A stretch of 64,000 nt of DNA, taken from assembly GCA_041736705.1 (NCBI GenBank), contig JBGSTC010000029.1:61564-125563 (forward strand). Reading direction: 5' to 3'. The notes under the pieces were generated by a model. The model saw only the letters and a program-made list of their open reading frames with translations. It was not told the origin of the DNA and did not search any database. Both the position numbers and the translations under genes were made by a program. This document shows, in pieces, positions 32,609-40,849 of this stretch (position 1 is its first letter; the number at the start of each line of letters is the position of its first letter). This stretch comes from GWE2-51-13 sp041736705. GTDB taxonomy: Bacteria > Bacillota_I > Bacilli_A > Erysipelotrichales > Erysipelotrichaceae.

Positions 32609-35088
32609 AAACCAATGAAAACAATAACAATCTGATCCAGTCCCTGCAGGAGTTGATGCAGGACCGTTTCGGAAGATATTCGAAATACATCATCCAGGAA
32701 AGAGCCTTGCCGGATGTCCGCGACGGGTTGAAACCCGTCCAACGCCGCATCCTCTACGCCATGTACGACGACGGGAACACGCATGACAAAGGGTATCGCA
32801 AATCGGCCAAGACCGTCGGTCTGGTCATCGGGAACTATCATCCGCATGGGGACAGTTCGGTCTACGAAGCGATGGTCCGCATGTCGCAATATTGGAAAAT
32901 GAACCTTGAATTGGTCGACATGCAAGGGAACAACGGGTCGATCGACGACGACCCCGCGGCCGCGATGCGCTATACCGAAGCACGTCTATCCGCTTTCGGC
33001 GAATCGCTCTTGGAAGACATACGTGAGAACACCGTCAATTTCGCCCCCAACTTCGACGATACCAGCAAGGAACCGACGGTTCTGCCCGCCCGGATCCCTG
33101 AACTCTTGACCAACGGGGCGACGGGGATCGCCGCCGGTTACGCCACCAACATCCCACCCCACAATATTTCGGAAATCATCGACGCGGCCGTCTACCGCAT
33201 CCATTTCCCGACCTGTTCCTTGGAAGAACTCGAAGAAAAAGTCCAAGGGCCCGACTTCCCGACCGGAGGCATCGTCCAAGGGACGGACGGCATCCACGAA
33301 GCGTTTTTGAGCGGAAAGGGAAGGGTCGTCATCCGCGCCAAGACCACCTTGCATGAAACCCGCACGATCAACCAGATCGTGATCACGGAAATCCCCTATG
33401 AAGTGGTCAAGGTAAACATGGTCAAGAAGATCGACGAAATCCGCCTCAACAAGAACCTCGACGGCTTGCTGGATGTACGCGACGAATCCGACCGCAATGG
33501 TCTTCGGATCGTGTTGGACATCAAGAAAGAAGCGGACGCCCAGCTCATCCTCAACTATCTCTACAAGAACACCGACCTGCAGGTCTACTATAACTACAAC
33601 ATGATCGCGATCGTCGACCAACGTCCGGTACTGCTCGGACTTCGGGAAATGCTTGACGCGTTCATCAAGCACCGCAAGGAAGTCGTCTTGCGCCGTAGCC
33701 GATTCCAATATGACGACCTTGAAAGACGATGTCATATCCTGGAAGGGCTGATGCGTGCCGTCAGCGTCCTGGACGAAGTCATCACGATCATCCGTTCATC
33801 CAAAGACAAAGCCGATGCGAAGTCGAACCTGATGAAGCGCTTTGATTTCTCCGACGCCCAGGCCGAAGCCATCGTCACCTTGCGTCTGTATCGCCTGACT
33901 TCCACCGACATCGTCGAACTCCGCAACGAATTCGCCCTGTTGGTCAATGAAATGGAATACCTTCAATCCGTCATCAACAGCGACGAGATGCTGAAGAGCG
34001 TCATCGTGAAAGAGTTGAAAGAAGCGAAAACGAAGTTCGACCGTCCGCGCCGGACGATCATCGAAGGGCAGGTCCAGGAGATCGTCATCGACAAGATGTC
34101 CATGATCCCCAACGAACGAACCGTCGTCACGGTCAGCCGCGACGCCTATGTCAAACGTGTTTCCTTGCGATCCGTTCAAGCCAGCGAAAACACGGATACC
34201 GGTCTGAAAGAAAACGACCAGTTGGTCGGGACGATCGAGTGCGATACCTACGACACCTTAGTATTGTTCACCCAAAAAGGGAACTACGCCTATCTTCCGG
34301 TCTATTCCATCGAGGATGCGAAATGGAAGGAAGTCGGCAACCACCTAAGCCATTATCTTAAGGCGGACGGCGAAAAGATCGTTTCCGCGATGATCGTCAA
34401 GAATTTCAAAACCTATGCCTGGATCGTCACCGTCAGCGCCCAGGGCTTGATGAAGAAGACGGCGATATCGGAATTCGAAGTCACCCGCAACAACAAGACC
34501 TTCGACGCGATGGTTCTTCAGCCCAAAGACAAATTGGTCAGCGCGTTTGTCCTCTATGAAAACGAAGACATCCTGTTAGCCAGCCAACAGGGATACATGG
34601 TGCGCTATGCCGGGGATTCGATCTCCGAAATCGGTACCAAAGCCAAGGGTGTCAAAGCCATGAACCTGTCGACCGGCGATTTGGTCGGTTATGCATCCGC
34701 GATCAAGGAAGGGACCAACGCCGTCCTCTTCTACACCCACACGGGGCAATACAAACGTATCCGACTCAATGAAATCGGGAAGATGAACCGTCCTGCCAAG
34801 GGTGAATTGTTGGCGAAACGCATCAAGAGCAACCCGCAGAACATCAGTTATCTGACGACGGTCGGATCCTATGACGTACTTCGTCTGACCCAGGATAAAG
34901 ACCAGTGGGTCGCCGTGAAAGACGTGCCGATCATGGCGAAAGACGCGACATTCTCCGTCGGACCCAAGGGGGAAAACCTCTATGTGCTGATCGGGATCGA
35001 AGAAGTCAAGATCATCGACCTACCCATCAAACCAAGTGTAAAGGAAGAAGCGCATCACGATGTCGAGATGCTGAGTTTCGATCTCTAG
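32605..35088 (+). CDS. parC: DNA topoisomerase IV subunit A
   Basis: This 827-residue breakage-reunion subunit starts MKTNENNNNLIQSLQELMQ. The active-site region contains GLKPVQRRILYAMYDD, YHPHGDSSVYEAMVRMSQ (the quinolone-determining region, with the wild-type Ser and Glu of Gram-positive ParC) and AAAMRYTEARLS with the catalytic tyrosine. A coiled coil and a beta-propeller DNA-wrapping domain (about 490-827) follow. The SQYWK after the HPHGDSS motif favours ParC over GyrA. The start overlaps parE by 4 bases. A bidirectional terminator follows. Confidence 0.94.
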   Translation: MKTNENNNNLIQSLQELMQDRFGRYSKYIIQERALPDVRDGLKPVQRRILYAMYDDGNTHDKGYRKSAKTVGLVIGNYHPHGDSSVYEAMVRMSQYWKMNLELVDMQGNNGSIDDDPAAAMRYTEARLSAFGESLLEDIRENTVNFAPNFDDTSKEPTVLPARIPELLTNGATGIAAGYATNIPPHNISEIIDAAVYRIHFPTCSLEELEEKVQGPDFPTGGIVQGTDGIHEAFLSGKGRVVIRAKTTLHETRTINQIVITEIPYEVVKVNMVKKIDEIRLNKNLDGLLDVRDESDRNGLRIVLDIKKEADAQLILNYLYKNTDLQVYYNYNMIAIVDQRPVLLGLREMLDAFIKHRKEVVLRRSRFQYDDLERRCHILEGLMRAVSVLDEVITIIRSSKDKADAKSNLMKRFDFSDAQAEAIVTLRLYRLTSTDIVELRNEFALLVNEMEYLQSVINSDEMLKSVIVKELKEAKTKFDRPRRTIIEGQVQEIVIDKMSMIPNERTVVTVSRDAYVKRVSLRSVQASENTDTGLKENDQLVGTIECDTYDTLVLFTQKGNYAYLPVYSIEDAKWKEVGNHLSHYLKADGEKIVSAMIVKNFKTYAWIVTVSAQGLMKKTAISEFEVTRNNKTFDAMVLQPKDKLVSAFVLYENEDILLASQQGYMVRYAGDSISEIGTKAKGVKAMNLSTGDLVGYASAIKEGTNAVLFYTHTGQYKRIRLNEIGKMNRPAKGELLAKRIKSNPQNISYLTTVGSYDVLRLTQDKDQWVAVKDVPIMAKDATFSVGPKGENLYVLIGIEEVKIIDLPIKPSVKEEAHHDVEMLSFDL

Positions 35089-35091
35089 TCA

Positions 35092-35130
35092 AAAGGGTAT
35101 CGCGGAATAAGTTCCTCGATACCCTTTCTT
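35092..35130 (+). terminator. Bidirectional terminator between parC and the convergent gene
   Basis: An 11-bp stem (35092-35102 with 35117-35127) is extended inward by partial pairing and followed by CTTTTA. The convergent gene stops at 35131, so the hairpin serves both strands. Confidence 0.8.
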
Positions 35131-36090
35131 TTACTTCAATCTCTTAAGTATCCTCAACAAGATAAAGGTCAGATACGCCGAAGATTCTTTCTTTTGACCG
35201 AAATCCCAGTCTTTATAGCGTTGATAGACGGATTCGGGGACAAGCATCCCTTCATCGTCGACCTTGCTTTTCAATAGGTCGATCATTTCGATGAAACGGG
35301 GGTCGGTGTGGACGGAATTGACCCGGCTAAGGACATCGCACACGCTCAGAAGGTCGTACCAGGCGGTCGGTCCCTTGACTTTGCGGAAATCGTTCCCCAT
35401 ATAGAACATGTAGGGGTGCTGGGTCAGACTGTTCGACCAAAGGTCCAGCAGTACGTTCGCGCAGACTATCACCGGTTCGGAATCCTGATATTCCGGGATT
35501 TCGACCAGGAGTTTCAGCATGACCAGACTCGCATAGGGGCACGGGTCTTCTTTTCTGCCCGGTCCGCGGAAGGTGCCGAGTTCTTGTGATCCGATGCAGG
35601 GGAACCCGTTGGGTCGCAGCGTCGAAACGAGATGGTCGACCCCGGGTTTTATGTCGGCAGGATCATCCACATCCGCTTTCACCAACGCCAAAAGCAAGAG
35701 CGGGGCGTCGCACAACGCCCAGGAAAAGACGTTTTCCCCGGTCCCGCCATAATTGACGGAGATGTTCATCAAAGTTTGATAGACCCCGTGTTTATCTTTA
35801 TGGGCAAGGATGGCTTGGATGGCTTGATCGATTTCAGACACGGTTCGATCCAAGCCCAGATCCAGTAAAAACAGTAGTTTATGCATTGGGTTGTTTACGT
35901 TCTTGTGGCCGTTCACGACGAAATCATGGAAATCGACGATCTCCCTCAAAATAGACTTGACCCGTTCGTCTTCCAAGAGTTCAGCCAATAACTCATCTTT
36001 GTTTTGCGTCGGGTCCGCGTCAAGTTGCATGTGGATCGCATACCGCAACCAAGGCTCGCTTCGTTTCATCAGTTCATCCGTTGAAATCAT
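35131..36090 (-). CDS. Uncharacterised protein with alpha/alpha-toroid (prenyltransferase/squalene-cyclase repeat) character
   Basis: This 319-residue soluble protein begins MISTDELMKRSEPWLRYAIH. It is helix-rich with features of alpha/alpha-barrel repeat proteins: paired helices, VNNPMHKLLFLLDLGL, NYGGTGENVFSWALCDAPLLL (GG and DAP turns), then GPGRKEDPCPYASLVMLKLL and SSAYLTFILLRILKRL. Related uncharacterised proteins occur in Bacillota, where I believe they are labelled prenyltransferase-like. No DCTAE-type cyclase motif is seen, so it is probably not a terpene cyclase. The start at 36090 is preferred over 36138 because AAGGGGCG lies about 8 bases upstream. It follows the HAD gene on the same strand, with a terminator between. 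Confidence 0.6.
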   Translation of the reverse strand: MISTDELMKRSEPWLRYAIHMQLDADPTQNKDELLAELLEDERVKSILREIVDFHDFVVNGHKNVNNPMHKLLFLLDLGLDRTVSEIDQAIQAILAHKDKHGVYQTLMNISVNYGGTGENVFSWALCDAPLLLLALVKADVDDPADIKPGVDHLVSTLRPNGFPCIGSQELGTFRGPGRKEDPCPYASLVMLKLLVEIPEYQDSEPVIVCANVLLDLWSNSLTQHPYMFYMGNDFRKVKGPTAWYDLLSVCDVLSRVNSVHTDPRFIEMIDLLKSKVDDEGMLVPESVYQRYKDWDFGQKKESSAYLTFILLRILKRLK

Positions 36091-36138
36091 GACATCACGC
36101 CCCTTGTCCTCTAAGTAGATTCTATCATGGATTTCCAA

Positions 36139-36161
36139 TAAAAAAAGCAGCGTGGCTGCTT
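36139..36161 (-). terminator. Intrinsic terminator after the HAD-like gene (minus strand)
   Basis: Reading the minus strand, a 7-bp stem AAGCAGC/GCTGCTT with a 3-base loop starts at the stop codon of the HAD gene and is followed by seven T. Confidence 0.75.
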
Positions 36162-36846
36162 AGGTTTCAAACTGCAAAAGAAACGGGTTCTCGGCTTTCG
36201 TCCCATGATCCAGGAACATGTCGATTTCCTTCAATGAAGCGAATTCCTGAAAACTGTAGGCATATTCTTCTTCATTACGTGGAAATACGGACTCAAGATA
36301 GACGACCCTGGTGTTGGCCAGAAACGCGGAAGTGACACCAAGGACGCTGTTCTCGATAACCAGGACCCGGTTTGGATGAAGGGCGGCCAAGCGGCAGGCT
36401 TTCAGGTAAAGATCGGGTTCGGGCTTGCCTTCGTTGACTTCGGATTGGACGACGCTTAACACGGGGTGCATGAACGTGTGCATCGAAACCAGGGTATCGA
36501 GCAGATCCCGCGGCAATGAAGAGACAAACCCGTATTCGAAATGACGTTCAGTCAAGGAGAGGAGGAAGTCGCGGGCATCGGGTCTGAGGATGGTATGTTC
36601 TTCGATCTTCCGCTTGATCTGAGGGAGATAGAGTTTCTGCGCTTCATCGTGAAGTTTGGATAAAGCGGGGAATTCGCGGTCCAGTTTTTCACGCGAGGTT
36701 CCACGCGTATCGACGACGCGTTTGAGAAACGAAGCGGGAAGGGGGATGGAGGATTCCATGGCGAGTCGGGCATAGGCATTGTGGATGGGGTCGACGACAT
36801 CGAAGATCGTGGCATCGACGTTGATCAGAATCAGTTTACGTTTCAT
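36160..36846 (-). CDS. HAD-superfamily protein lacking the catalytic nucleophile
   Basis: This 228-residue protein has the beta-phosphoglucomutase/phosphatase-like HAD layout: an N-terminal core strand LILINVDATIF, a helical cap (about 17-90), motif II SS (109-110), motif III Lys141 in EGKPEPDLY and motif IV IENSVLG (164-170). Motif I should read DxDxT, but it is N9-V-D11-A-T. The nucleophile Asp is Asn (codon AAC), and the metal-binding Asp of motif IV is Asn166. It is therefore probably not an active phosphatase, and may be a binding or regulatory pseudoenzyme or a decaying gene. The frame is intact and the fold residues are conserved. It diverges from yqeG. Confidence 0.8.
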   Translation of the reverse strand: MKRKLILINVDATIFDVVDPIHNAYARLAMESSIPLPASFLKRVVDTRGTSREKLDREFPALSKLHDEAQKLYLPQIKRKIEEHTILRPDARDFLLSLTERHFEYGFVSSLPRDLLDTLVSMHTFMHPVLSVVQSEVNEGKPEPDLYLKACRLAALHPNRVLVIENSVLGVTSAFLANTRVVYLESVFPRNEEEYAYSFQEFASLKEIDMFLDHGTKAENPFLLQFET

Positions 36847-36912
36847 TTAAAATCACCTTTTCCATCTTACCCTAAGTCGATGGAACGGGCACTCGATATG
36901 CCCGTTTCCGCG

Positions 36913-36941
36913 TTTCAATCCGTCCGCTTTTTTGGTATAAT
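36913..36941 (+). promoter_or_regulatory. Promoter for the yqeG operon
   Basis: TTTCAA (36913-36918), a 17-bp spacer and a perfect TATAAT (36936-36941). A hairpin of unknown role (AACGGGCA 36884-36891 with TGCCCGTT 36899-36906) lies just upstream, between the divergent genes. Confidence 0.65.
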
Positions 36942-36960
36942 AAGGCAACGGAGGAAGACT

Positions 36961-37452
36961 ATGCGAACGATGTATCCGAAGATGCTGGTTGATTCCCCCT
37001 TGGGGATCGAAATTTCGTTTTTGGCGAAACACAAGATCGATACGGTGTTCATCGATGTCGACAACACGCTGCTCGCCCCCAGGGAGCGTCTTTCATCCGT
37101 TGAACTCAAAACATGGATCAACCTCGTCAAGGCACAGGGGATCCGGGTGTTCCTGGTTTCAAACAACACTTCCAGAAGAATCGCCGACATCGCGAAGGAT
37201 TTGGATGTCGAAGGGTTGCCAAGGGCGTACAAGCCGTTTGTCTTTCGGATCAAACGGTTCATCCGGAAACATCGAGTCGACGCTTCGACGTGTTGTTTCA
37301 TCGGGGACCAGCTGTTCACCGACATGTGGGCGGCCTACCGTATGGGGATGATGGGGATCATGGTGAACCAGATCAGCCCCAAGGATTATTTTTATACACG
37401 ATGGATCCGCAAGATCGAACAATGGGTTTTGCGTCAAGGAGGATTACGATGA
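36961..37452 (+). CDS. yqeG: YqeG family HAD IIIA-type phosphatase
   Basis: This 163-residue HAD-family protein has an intact motif I (FIDVDNTLLAP, near residue 30), motif II (VSNNTSRR), a Lys and the motif IV GDQLFTDMWAA (near residue 120), so it looks catalytically competent. The family is found next to yqeH across Bacillota, and its substrate is not established. The ATG at 36961 has GGAGGA before it. It is first in the eight-gene run to the VTT-family gene, and its stop overlaps yqeH (ATGA). Confidence 0.93.
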   Translation: MRTMYPKMLVDSPLGIEISFLAKHKIDTVFIDVDNTLLAPRERLSSVELKTWINLVKAQGIRVFLVSNNTSRRIADIAKDLDVEGLPRAYKPFVFRIKRFIRKHRVDASTCCFIGDQLFTDMWAAYRMGMMGIMVNQISPKDYFYTRWIRKIEQWVLRQGGLR

Positions 37453-38510
37453 GCGAACTGAAGAAATGTGTCGGATGCGGGGCGATGCTGCAGATGCAGG
37501 ATCCCGAGGCGGCCGGGTATATCGTCAAGGAAGGGCAGACGCTTTGTCGGCGTTGTTACCGGTTGAAGCACTACGGGGACACGGCCGTGTTGAAAGTGTC
37601 CAAGGCGGATAGCGACGAAGTGTTGTCGCGGGTCGCCAAGATGGACGTGCTGGTGGTCTATGTGTTGGATTTGTGCGATGTGGAAAACGGCCTGCTGCCG
37701 GGCTTGCATCGCCACTTGATGAATAAGGACGTGATGCTGGTGGCGACCAAGCGGGATCTTCTGCCCGATACCTTGGGGAACGACAAGCTGCTTCAGTTCC
37801 TTCGCAGCCGGCTTCGCGAGGAGGGGATCGAAGTCAAAGGGGTTGTCGTGGTCGGAGACCATGCGAAAAACAGCCAAGGCATGATTTCCGAGATGATCCA
37901 TGTGTTGAGAAAAGGGAAAGACGTCGCGGTGGTCGGAATGGCCAATGCGGGGAAGAGTACCTTGCTGAATGCCTTGATGCCTTCGGCGAACCTGACGGTT
38001 TCGCCCTATCCGCATACGACCCTCGATTTCAACCCGATCGCATGGGAAGGGATCACTGTCTACGATACCCCGGGAATCAAAGTCGAGGACAGCCTGTGGG
38101 AACAACTCGACCCCGCGTCGATCAAACTGCTCGGACTGAAGTCCGCCTATAAACCCCGGTCGTTCCAACTGACGTCTTCGCAAAGTTTCGTGTTGGGTGG
38201 TTTGGCGAGCGTGACTTTCGTCGGTGTGAAAGAGGCGACCGCGACGTTCTATGTCAGCGACAACCTGAACATCCACCGCACCAAGGCGGAGAACCTCACG
38301 GAATACCTGGAGAAGCATTTCGACGAATTGACGCCGCAAGTGATTGTCAATCCGAATCTGACCAAGAAGTTCACTTCCAGATTTCAGCCGCAAAAAACCG
38401 ACGTGGTCTTCGGCCAGATCGGCTGGGTATGCATCCAGGGGAGTTATGAAAGAATCGATGTCAACGTCCCGCAAACGGTGGACGTACACTTCAGAAAGGC
38501 GATGATCTAA
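37449..38510 (+). CDS. yqeH: Ribosome biogenesis GTPase YqeH
   Basis: This 353-residue circularly permuted GTPase serves 30S subunit assembly. An N-terminal zinc finger (C7, C10, C33, C36) comes first. The G motifs then appear in permuted order: G4 TKRD (100-103), G1 GMANAGKS (163-170) and G3 DTPG (206-209). A C-terminal RNA/protein-binding domain follows. An in-frame upstream start would overlap yqeG deeply. ATG 37449 overlaps the yqeG stop by 4 bases and is preceded by AGGAGG. Confidence 0.95.
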   Translation: MSELKKCVGCGAMLQMQDPEAAGYIVKEGQTLCRRCYRLKHYGDTAVLKVSKADSDEVLSRVAKMDVLVVYVLDLCDVENGLLPGLHRHLMNKDVMLVATKRDLLPDTLGNDKLLQFLRSRLREEGIEVKGVVVVGDHAKNSQGMISEMIHVLRKGKDVAVVGMANAGKSTLLNALMPSANLTVSPYPHTTLDFNPIAWEGITVYDTPGIKVEDSLWEQLDPASIKLLGLKSAYKPRSFQLTSSQSFVLGGLASVTFVGVKEATATFYVSDNLNIHRTKAENLTEYLEKHFDELTPQVIVNPNLTKKFTSRFQPQKTDVVFGQIGWVCIQGSYERIDVNVPQTVDVHFRKAMI

Positions 38511-38800
38511 TGTTGAATTCGAAACAAAAAAGCGCGCTGCGCAGCCTGGGGCAGACCCGTAGGGCTTTATTCCAGGTCGGCAAGGAAGGGATGAGCCTGA
38601 ACTTGGTGAATACCGTGGGCGATTCCTTGGAAGCGCATGAGCTGATTAAAATCAGTGTCTTGAAATCCTGTCCAGTACCGGTGAACGAAATCGCCTTGGA
38701 CCTTTCGTCATCCACGCATAGCGAAATCGTCCAGATCATCGGGAAGACCATCCTTCTTTATCGACAAAGCGAAAAGAAGAAGATCGAACTTCCGCGATGA
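38510..38800 (+). CDS. yqeI: YhbY/YqeI family RNA-binding protein (CRS1-YhbY domain)
   Basis: This 96-residue protein is a single KH-like CRS1-YhbY domain, with LNSKQKSALRSLGQ at the start, FQVGKEGMSLNLV and the LIKISVLK strand. Members associate with pre-50S ribosomal particles. The start overlaps the yqeH stop by one base (TAATG). In Bacillus aroE lies between yqeH and yqeI, and it is absent here. Its end overlaps nadD by 4 bases. Confidence 0.93.
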   Translation: MLNSKQKSALRSLGQTRRALFQVGKEGMSLNLVNTVGDSLEAHELIKISVLKSCPVPVNEIALDLSSSTHSEIVQIIGKTILLYRQSEKKKIELPR

Positions 38801-39825
38801 AGAAAGTCGGTCTGTTCGGAGGGAGTTTCGATCCCATCCATACAGGGCACCTGCACATCGCATTGGATGCCAAACGTCAGCTCTCGCTCAGCGAGGTCTG
38901 GTTTTTACCGACGGTTTCCACACCGCTCAAAGGCGAACAAACCGTTTCGTTCGACCATCGGGTCAAGATGATCCGACTCATGATCGCACCCTATCGTAAA
39001 CTAAAGGTATGTTTGATCGAAGCTTCGCTTGATCAACCCAACTATACCGTGAATACCGTGAAGGAATTGTTGAACGCTTATCCCGACCATGAATTCCATT
39101 GGATCCTAGGCTCCGATCAGGCGAATCAGTTTAGCCGGTGGAAGGACCACGAGACCCTTCGTCGACTCCTGAAGTTCGTGGTTTATCCCCGTAACCCCAA
39201 GGACGACATCCCGTCCTGGATGGTTTCGTTGAAAACCAAGGATTACCTGAAGTATTCCTCGACCCAAATCAGGCAAGGGGAAGTGGGGCTGACGTCGCCC
39301 AAGGTCGTCGCCTACATGATGAGGCACGGGTTGTATGCGGAAGAAATCGGGAAGGCGATGGTGAGTGCGAAGCGATGGATCCATGTCGATTCCATGCGTA
39401 ATTTGGCGCTACGGCTTGCCGGAGCGCATCATCTCGATGAAACCCGGGTTAATCTCGCCGCGCTTCTGCATGACTGTATGAAAAACAAGACGATGGATGA
39501 ACTGCGTGCGATCTTGACGATCGCCGAGCCCGACTACCTGAAACAACCTCCGGCGATCTGGCATCAGAGAGCCGGCATGCATTATGCGAAAAGAGTCTTG
39601 ATGATCAACGATAAGAGCGTCTTGAAGGCGATCGGTCATCATGTCGAGGGGGATGTGAAGGATCCGTTGGTGAAGGTCATCTATCTTGCCGATAAACTGG
39701 ATGAAAGCCGAGGCTACGACTCAAGCGAATTGATCGGATTGGCGATGAAGAACCTGGATCTCGCCGTGAAGCAAGTGCGTCTGAACCAACAGGCGTATCT
39801 TAAGAAGGAGGGTGTGGATGTCTGA
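38797..39825 (+). CDS. nadD: NadD-YqeK fusion: nicotinate-nucleotide adenylyltransferase plus HD-domain Ap4A hydrolase
   Basis: One 342-residue protein joins two enzymes that are separate in Bacillus. Residues 1-190 are NadD: GGSFDPIHTGHLHIA (about 8-22), WILGSDQANQFSRW, and SSTQIR near residue 155. It adenylates nicotinate mononucleotide in NAD synthesis. Residues 195-342 are YqeK: an HD domain with H225-D226 in ALLHDCMKNK and further His residues (GHHVEGD). Free-standing YqeK hydrolyses Ap4A to ADP. The same fusion is known in Mollicutes. No stop or frameshift separates the parts. It overlaps yqeI by 4 and rsfS by 8 bases. Confidence 0.92.
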   Translation: MKKVGLFGGSFDPIHTGHLHIALDAKRQLSLSEVWFLPTVSTPLKGEQTVSFDHRVKMIRLMIAPYRKLKVCLIEASLDQPNYTVNTVKELLNAYPDHEFHWILGSDQANQFSRWKDHETLRRLLKFVVYPRNPKDDIPSWMVSLKTKDYLKYSSTQIRQGEVGLTSPKVVAYMMRHGLYAEEIGKAMVSAKRWIHVDSMRNLALRLAGAHHLDETRVNLAALLHDCMKNKTMDELRAILTIAEPDYLKQPPAIWHQRAGMHYAKRVLMINDKSVLKAIGHHVEGDVKDPLVKVIYLADKLDESRGYDSSELIGLAMKNLDLAVKQVRLNQQAYLKKEGVDV

Positions 39826-40147
39826 ATTACTGCAAGTGGTCGTAGACGCCGTCGATGATAAGAAGGCGAATCAAATCATCGTGTTGGATATGCACGAGGT
39901 GAACCCCTGGGTTGACTATTTCGTGGTCTGTGATGCGCAAAGCCTGCGCCAAGTCCATGCGATCGCGGATAACGCCGTCAAACAGGCGGAGAAGACCGGT
40001 TTCTATGTCGACCATGTGGAAGGCGGGGAAGAGAGCGACTGGTTGCTGGTGGACTGCGGCAGCGTCGTGGTGCATGTCTTTAGCGCCGAAGCCCGTCTAG
40101 TCTATCAATTGGAGCGCTTATGGGCGGACAAAATCGTGAAACGCTGA
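39818..40147 (+). CDS. rsfS: Ribosome silencing factor RsfS
   Basis: This 109-residue protein binds L14 on the 50S subunit and blocks subunit joining under starvation. It has the family segments NPWVDYFVVCDAQSLRQVHAIAD and GGEESDWLLVDCGSVVVHVF. ATG 39818 is preferred to GTG 39812 because AAGGAGGG lies 6 bases upstream. It overlaps the fusion gene by 8 bases and the methyltransferase gene by 28 bases, so it is part of the yqe operon. Confidence 0.95.
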   Translation: MSELLQVVVDAVDDKKANQIIVLDMHEVNPWVDYFVVCDAQSLRQVHAIADNAVKQAEKTGFYVDHVEGGEESDWLLVDCGSVVVHVFSAEARLVYQLERLWADKIVKR

Positions 40148-40845
40148 ATTATTCGATCTTGGCGGGGTATTACGACCGCTTGGTGAAGGATGACGAAGCG
40201 TCGGCGCACTGGTGCGCCTATACCAAGAAAAGGATCCAAGGGGATAAACTCCTTGAGTTGGCCTGCGGAAGCGGGGAAATCACGCTTCGCTTAGCGAAAC
40301 TCGGGTTTCAAATGACCGCCTTGGACTTATCCGAAGACATGATCCGCAAAGCTCAGGAAAAGGACGTCGACGACTTGATCGCGTATCATGTGGGGGACAT
40401 GCGTGACCTATCGGGGTATGAGGTTTATGACGGGATCCTTTGTTTCTGCGACAGCATCAACTATCTCTCGTCCATGAGCGAACTCAGGAAGATGTTTCAC
40501 GAAGTCCACGGCCATTTGGCGAAGGGGGCGTCCTTTCTCTTCGACATGCATACCGAAGCCCGTTTGATCGAATTCGAAGATCCCTTCATCGAAGAAGGTT
40601 GGATCGGCGAAACGGGATATCAATGGGCGATCGAAAGCGACTACCCGCGGATCATCCACCATTTCCGCTTTTACCAAAACGACGGATCCGTGCTTTCCGA
40701 GACGCATGTGCAGACCGTTTTCCCCTTGGACGAGGTCGTCGAAGCACTGACGGACATCGGATTCAGGGTCGAGGTCACCTCGGACTTCGAAGAAGAAAAA
40801 GACGCAGAGGCGGAGAAGTATTTCATCCATGCCATAAAGGAGTGA
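40120..40845 (+). CDS. yqeM: YqeM family class I SAM-dependent methyltransferase
   Basis: This 241-residue methyltransferase carries the SAM motif LLELACGSGEITLRLA (about residues 43-58), an acidic ALDLSEDMI strand end and GILCFCDSINYL. The family always follows rsfS in Bacillota, and its substrate is not known. The start is ATG 40120 with GGAG 5 bases upstream, inside the end of rsfS (28-base overlap). It is followed after 4 bases by mtnN. Confidence 0.88.
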   Translation: MGGQNRETLNYSILAGYYDRLVKDDEASAHWCAYTKKRIQGDKLLELACGSGEITLRLAKLGFQMTALDLSEDMIRKAQEKDVDDLIAYHVGDMRDLSGYEVYDGILCFCDSINYLSSMSELRKMFHEVHGHLAKGASFLFDMHTEARLIEFEDPFIEEGWIGETGYQWAIESDYPRIIHHFRFYQNDGSVLSETHVQTVFPLDEVVEALTDIGFRVEVTSDFEEEKDAEAEKYFIHAIKE

Positions 40846-40849
40846 ACCC

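Noticed and set aside
30683..35088. Calling the topoisomerase pair GyrB-GyrA
   Set aside because: The HPHGDSSVYEAMVRMSQYWK pattern, translational overlap and adjacency to plsY favour ParE-ParC. Gyrase genes normally lie near dnaA in Bacillota.
37113..37448. 112-residue N-terminal extension of YqeH
   Set aside because: It overlaps yqeG almost entirely in another frame. The zinc finger and the ATGA overlap place the true start at 37449.
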